Source of the DNA: Indiicoccus explosivorum
GTDB taxonomy: Bacteria; Bacillota; Bacilli; Bacillales_A; Planococcaceae
Direction: 5' to 3'
Assembly: GCF_002167005.1 (NCBI RefSeq)
Contig: NZ_NHTN01000022.1
Span: 62,001-126,000, forward strand
Length of the DNA stretch: 64,000 nt
Shown here one piece after another: positions 61,226 to 64,000 of the stretch. The translations under genes and the position numbers were made by a program. The notes beneath the pieces are model-generated. The model was given only the letters and a program-made list of their open reading frames with translations. It searched no databases and was not told the DNA's origin. How positions within the stretch are numbered: the first letter of the stretch is position 1; every line of letters begins with the position of its first letter.

Positions 61226-61369
61226 CGGGTCGCCCTCTCCTTTCTATAGGTATACGGATAGTGTAGCACAGGAATCTTCATAAGAGAATGACAATTATTT
61301 CAAAGTTCTGATAACAAAAGGAACAAAAAATTGTTCGCCAATCCTACGATATTTTCCATGGAATTTAAA

Positions 61370-61397
61370 AAAGAGCCGCCCATTCAGGCGGCTCTTT
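61370..61397 (-). terminator. terminator after citB
   Basis: AAAGAGCCGCC (61370-61380) pairs with GGCGGCTCTTT (61387-61397); a T-tract follows on the minus strand, 15 bases past the citB stop. Confidence 0.85.
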
Positions 61398-61411
61398 CCG
61401 GTAAAGCGTCA

Positions 61412-64000
61412 TTACTGTGCCAGTTTGTTGCGGAGAACCATTTGTAGGATGCCGCCGTGGCGGTAGTAGTCGACTTCCACTTCCGAGTCGAACCGCGCCA
61501 GGACGTCGAATTCTGTCTTTGTGCCGTCTTCTGCTGTTGCTGTCGCTTTCAGCAGTTCGCGCGGCTTCACATCATCGCTGATGTCCACACTGATCGATTC
61601 GCGTCCTGTCAAACCGAGTGATTCCGCATTCTGTCCGTTGACGAACTGAAGCGGGAGTACACCCATCATGACGAGATTCGACCGGTGGATCCGTTCGTAG
61701 CTTTCCGCGATGACTGTTTTGATGCCCAGAAGGGACGTCCCTTTTGCTGCCCAGTCACGGGAAGAGCCCATGCCGTAATCTTTTCCGGCGAGCACGACCA
61801 GGCCGGTTCCGTCTTCCTGGTACTTCATGGCAGCATCATAGATGGCCATGACTTCATTCGTCGGCCAGTACGTCGTGTAGCCGCCCGTGGTATCCGGCGC
61901 CACTTGGTTCCGGATGCGGATATTGGCGAAAGTGCCGCGCATCATGACCTCGTGGTTGCCTCGGCGGGAACCGTACGAGTTGAAGTCTCTCGGCTCTACA
62001 CCGTGCTCGCGCAAGTATTTTCCTGCAGGCGTATCTTTTCCGATCGCTCCTGCCGGAGAAATATGGTCGGTTGTGACGGAATCTGCGAATTTTGCGATGA
62101 CCCGCAGGTTGTCGAGTGTTTCAATCGGTGCCGGTTCTTTCGACAGACCTTCAAAGAACGGCGGATTCTGGATATACGTCGATTCTTCATCGAAGGAGTA
62201 CAGCGCTTCATCCGAAGTTTCGATCGCATTCCACGTTTCGTTTTCGTCGAAAACGCGTTCGTATTCTTCGCGGAACAACTCAGGTGTCACCGTGCTCATG
62301 ACGGCCTGCTTCACTTCCTGGGTGGATGGCCAGATGTCTTTCAGGTACACATCATTGCCGTCCTTGTCTTTGCCGAGCGGATCGTTATTCAAGTCGATAT
62401 CCATCGTGCCCGCCAGTGCGAATGCGACAACGAGCGGCGGTGAAGCCAGGTAGTTGGCTTTCACGAGCGGATGGATCCGGCCTTCGAAGTTCCGGTTCCC
62501 CGACAGAACGGAAGTCGCAAGGAGATCGCTTTCCGTGATCGCTTCTTCAATTTCCGGAAGGAGTGGACCGGAGTTCCCGATACAAGTTGTACAGCCGTAG
62601 CCAACGAGGTCGTAGCCGAGCTGATCCAGGTAATCCTGCAGACCGGCGTCCCGCAGATAGCCGGTGACGACTTTCGATCCCGGTGCCAGTGATGTCTTGA
62701 CGTAAGACGGCACGGAAAGGCCTTTCTCGACTGCATTCTTCGCCAGAAGACCGGCTCCGAGCATGACATACGGATTCGAAGTATTCGTACAGGAAGTGAT
62801 CGCTGCAATCGCCAGCGCCCCTGTCTTCATTTCCGCAGTCCGGCCGTCTTTGAATTTGACGGTCGCCGTCTTATTGATTTCATCTTCATCCAGCGCGAAT
62901 CCGTGCGGTCCTTCCGGAGCTGTAATGGATTCATTGAAGGATTCCTTGATTTTAGACAGCGGGATGAGATCCTGCGGGCGTTTCGGCCCTGACAGGTTCG
63001 GTTCGATGGCCGACAGATCGAGTTCGACGACGTCCGTGTAAACCGGTTCGATCGCCGGGTCGAAGAACATGCCGTTTTCTTTCAGGTACTTTTCCACGAC
63101 TTCGATGTGTTCCGGGTCGCGTCCGGTCAGGCGGAGATAAGTGAGCGCTTCTTCGTCTACCGGGAAGAAGCCGCAAGTTGCGCCGTATTCCGGTGCCATG
63201 TTGCCGATCGTCGCCCGGTCAGCAAGCGGAAGCGACGGAACGCCAGGGCCGAAGAATTCGACGAATTTGCCGACAACGCCGTGTGCACGGAGCGTTTCCG
63301 TCACTTTCAGCGCCAGGTCCGTAGCGGTTGTGCCTTCCGGCAGTTCGCCGGTCAGCTTGACGCCGACCACTTCAGGGATCGGGAAGTACGAAGGCTGCCC
63401 GAGCATGCCCGCTTCCGCTTCGATGCCCCCGACACCCCAGCCGAGAACGCCGATTCCGTTGATCATCGTCGTATGGGAATCTGTTCCGACGAGCGTATCC
63501 GGGAATGCTTCGAATGTGCCGTCTTCATTTTCAATGGCATGGACGACGCTTGCGAGGTACTCCAGGTTGACCTGGTGGACGATTCCCGTCTCCGGCGGTA
63601 CAGCGCGGTAGTTATCGTACGCTTTCTGCGCCCAGTTCAGGAACTGGTACCGTTCTTTGTTGCGTTCGAACTCGAGTTTCGTATTGATTTTCACCGATTC
63701 CGGTGTGCCGTAGCTGTCGACTTGCACAGAGTGGTCGACGACGAGATCGACCGGGATTTCCGGATTGATCTTGTCCGGGTCGCCGCCCATTTCAGCCATC
63801 GCGGAACGGAGGGATGCCAGGTCGACGACAACCGGAACACCGGTGAAGTCCTGGAGGATGACGCGGGACGGCTTGTAAGGCACTTCCGCTTCTTTGTTGG
63901 CGTTTTTGCCCCATTTTGCTAGTTCTTCTACATGTTCAGTGTTGATTACGTAATCGTCATGCTGACGCAATACGGATTCCAGCAGCACTTTGATGGAATA
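61412..64000 (-). CDS. citB: aconitate hydratase, N-terminus beyond right edge
   Basis: The 862 residues present are most of aconitase A (about 900 residues), which isomerises citrate to isocitrate in the TCA cycle. The 4Fe-4S ligands are Cys in ITSCTNTSN and the two Cys of [31 protein letters not shown] and [16 protein letters not shown] are family blocks. The reading frame continues upstream of the window edge ([19 protein letters not shown]), so only about 40 residues are missing. In bacilli citB lies near yneP; here 12 kb intervene. Confidence 0.95.
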   Translation of the reverse strand, partial: YSIKVLLESVLRQHDDYVINTEHVEELAKWGKNANKEAEVPYKPSRVILQDFTGVPVVVDLASLRSAMAEMGGDPDKINPEIPVDLVVDHSVQVDSYGTPESVKINTKLEFERNKERYQFLNWAQKAYDNYRAVPPETGIVHQVNLEYLASVVHAIENEDGTFEAFPDTLVGTDSHTTMINGIGVLGWGVGGIEAEAGMLGQPSYFPIPEVVGVKLTGELPEGTTATDLALKVTETLRAHGVVGKFVEFFGPGVPSLPLADRATIGNMAPEYGATCGFFPVDEEALTYLRLTGRDPEHIEVVEKYLKENGMFFDPAIEPVYTDVVELDLSAIEPNLSGPKRPQDLIPLSKIKESFNESITAPEGPHGFALDEDEINKTATVKFKDGRTAEMKTGALAIAAITSCTNTSNPYVMLGAGLLAKNAVEKGLSVPSYVKTSLAPGSKVVTGYLRDAGLQDYLDQLGYDLVGYGCTTCIGNSGPLLPEIEEAITESDLLATSVLSGNRNFEGRIHPLVKANYLASPPLVVAFALAGTMDIDLNNDPLGKDKDGNDVYLKDIWPSTQEVKQAVMSTVTPELFREEYERVFDENETWNAIETSDEALYSFDEESTYIQNPPFFEGLSKEPAPIETLDNLRVIAKFADSVTTDHISPAGAIGKDTPAGKYLREHGVEPRDFNSYGSRRGNHEVMMRGTFANIRIRNQVAPDTTGGYTTYWPTNEVMAIYDAAMKYQEDGTGLVVLAGKDYGMGSSRDWAAKGTSLLGIKTVIAESYERIHRSNLVMMGVLPLQFVNGQNAESLGLTGRESISVDISDDVKPRELLKATATAEDGTKTEFDVLARFDSEVEVDYYRHGGILQMVLRNKLAQ

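Noticed and set aside
61226-61411. Promoter for the BTAD regulator.
   Set aside because: No -35/-10 pair with acceptable spacing could be read with confidence.

Overview
The window looks like chromosome from a GC-rich member of the Planococcaceae (Bacillota; Planococcus, Sporosarcina or Bhargavaea type). The ribosome binding sites are strong Firmicute AGGAGG/GGAGG. The gene order yneP-yneQ | yneR-plsY | yneT-parE-parC matches Bacillus, and a staphylococcal-style lysine operon (lysC-asd-dapA-dapB-dapH-dapL-alr-lysA) follows an L-box riboswitch. No rRNA, tRNA, CRISPR array or insertion sequence was seen. Genus assignment is inference.

Layout. 0-9.4 kb: a daunorubicin-type ABC exporter (permease cut by the left edge), small membrane proteins, a Crp/Fnr regulator between two half-size YdcZ transporters, lipoproteins, an HTH regulator plus hydrolase pair, and an SDR. 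9.4-13.4 kb: an AT-richer stretch with an ECF sigma/anti-sigma pair, small lipo- and membrane proteins, and several pieces that read like decayed genes. 13.5-17 kb: a second ECF sigma/RskA pair with a sortase and a His-rich duplicated surface protein. 17.2-17.6 kb: a type I toxin-antitoxin locus with a 28-residue holin-like toxin and an antisense RNA, both with readable promoters and terminators. 17.8-25.3 kb: TmrB-like and other P-loop proteins, a nucleotidyltransferase, two Nudix hydrolases, GNATs, an IDEAL-domain protein, and a DsbA-like protein that shares an operator with an Rrf2 regulator. 25.5-33.2 kb: DUF2254, a MurE paralogue, a headless ArsR domain, nitrilase, PPOX flavoprotein, SDR and a lipoprotein.

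33.2-41.6 kb is the lysine/DAP operon under a lysine riboswitch; dapB carries a one-base frameshift at an A-run. 42.3-49.1 kb holds parC, parE, yneT, plsY, yneR, yneQ and yneP. 49.1-61.2 kb is inserted between yneP and citB relative to the Bacillus order. It is a nine-gene operon encoding a branched-chain-amino-acid-type ABC importer (LivK-G-F-H-M), a ketosynthase III-like enzyme, an alpha/beta hydrolase, a FabG-like reductase and an AMP-forming acyl ligase. Upstream lies a 1059-residue regulator with a MalT-like P-loop and a SARP/BTAD C-terminus. The operon promoter has two TTGTAAC direct repeats 11 bp apart, the spacing used by SARP regulators, and a near-perfect CcpA cre box. This is the strongest candidate for an undescribed system: a glucose-repressed, inducer-activated uptake and processing pathway for an unknown carboxylic acid. 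The window ends inside aconitase (citB).
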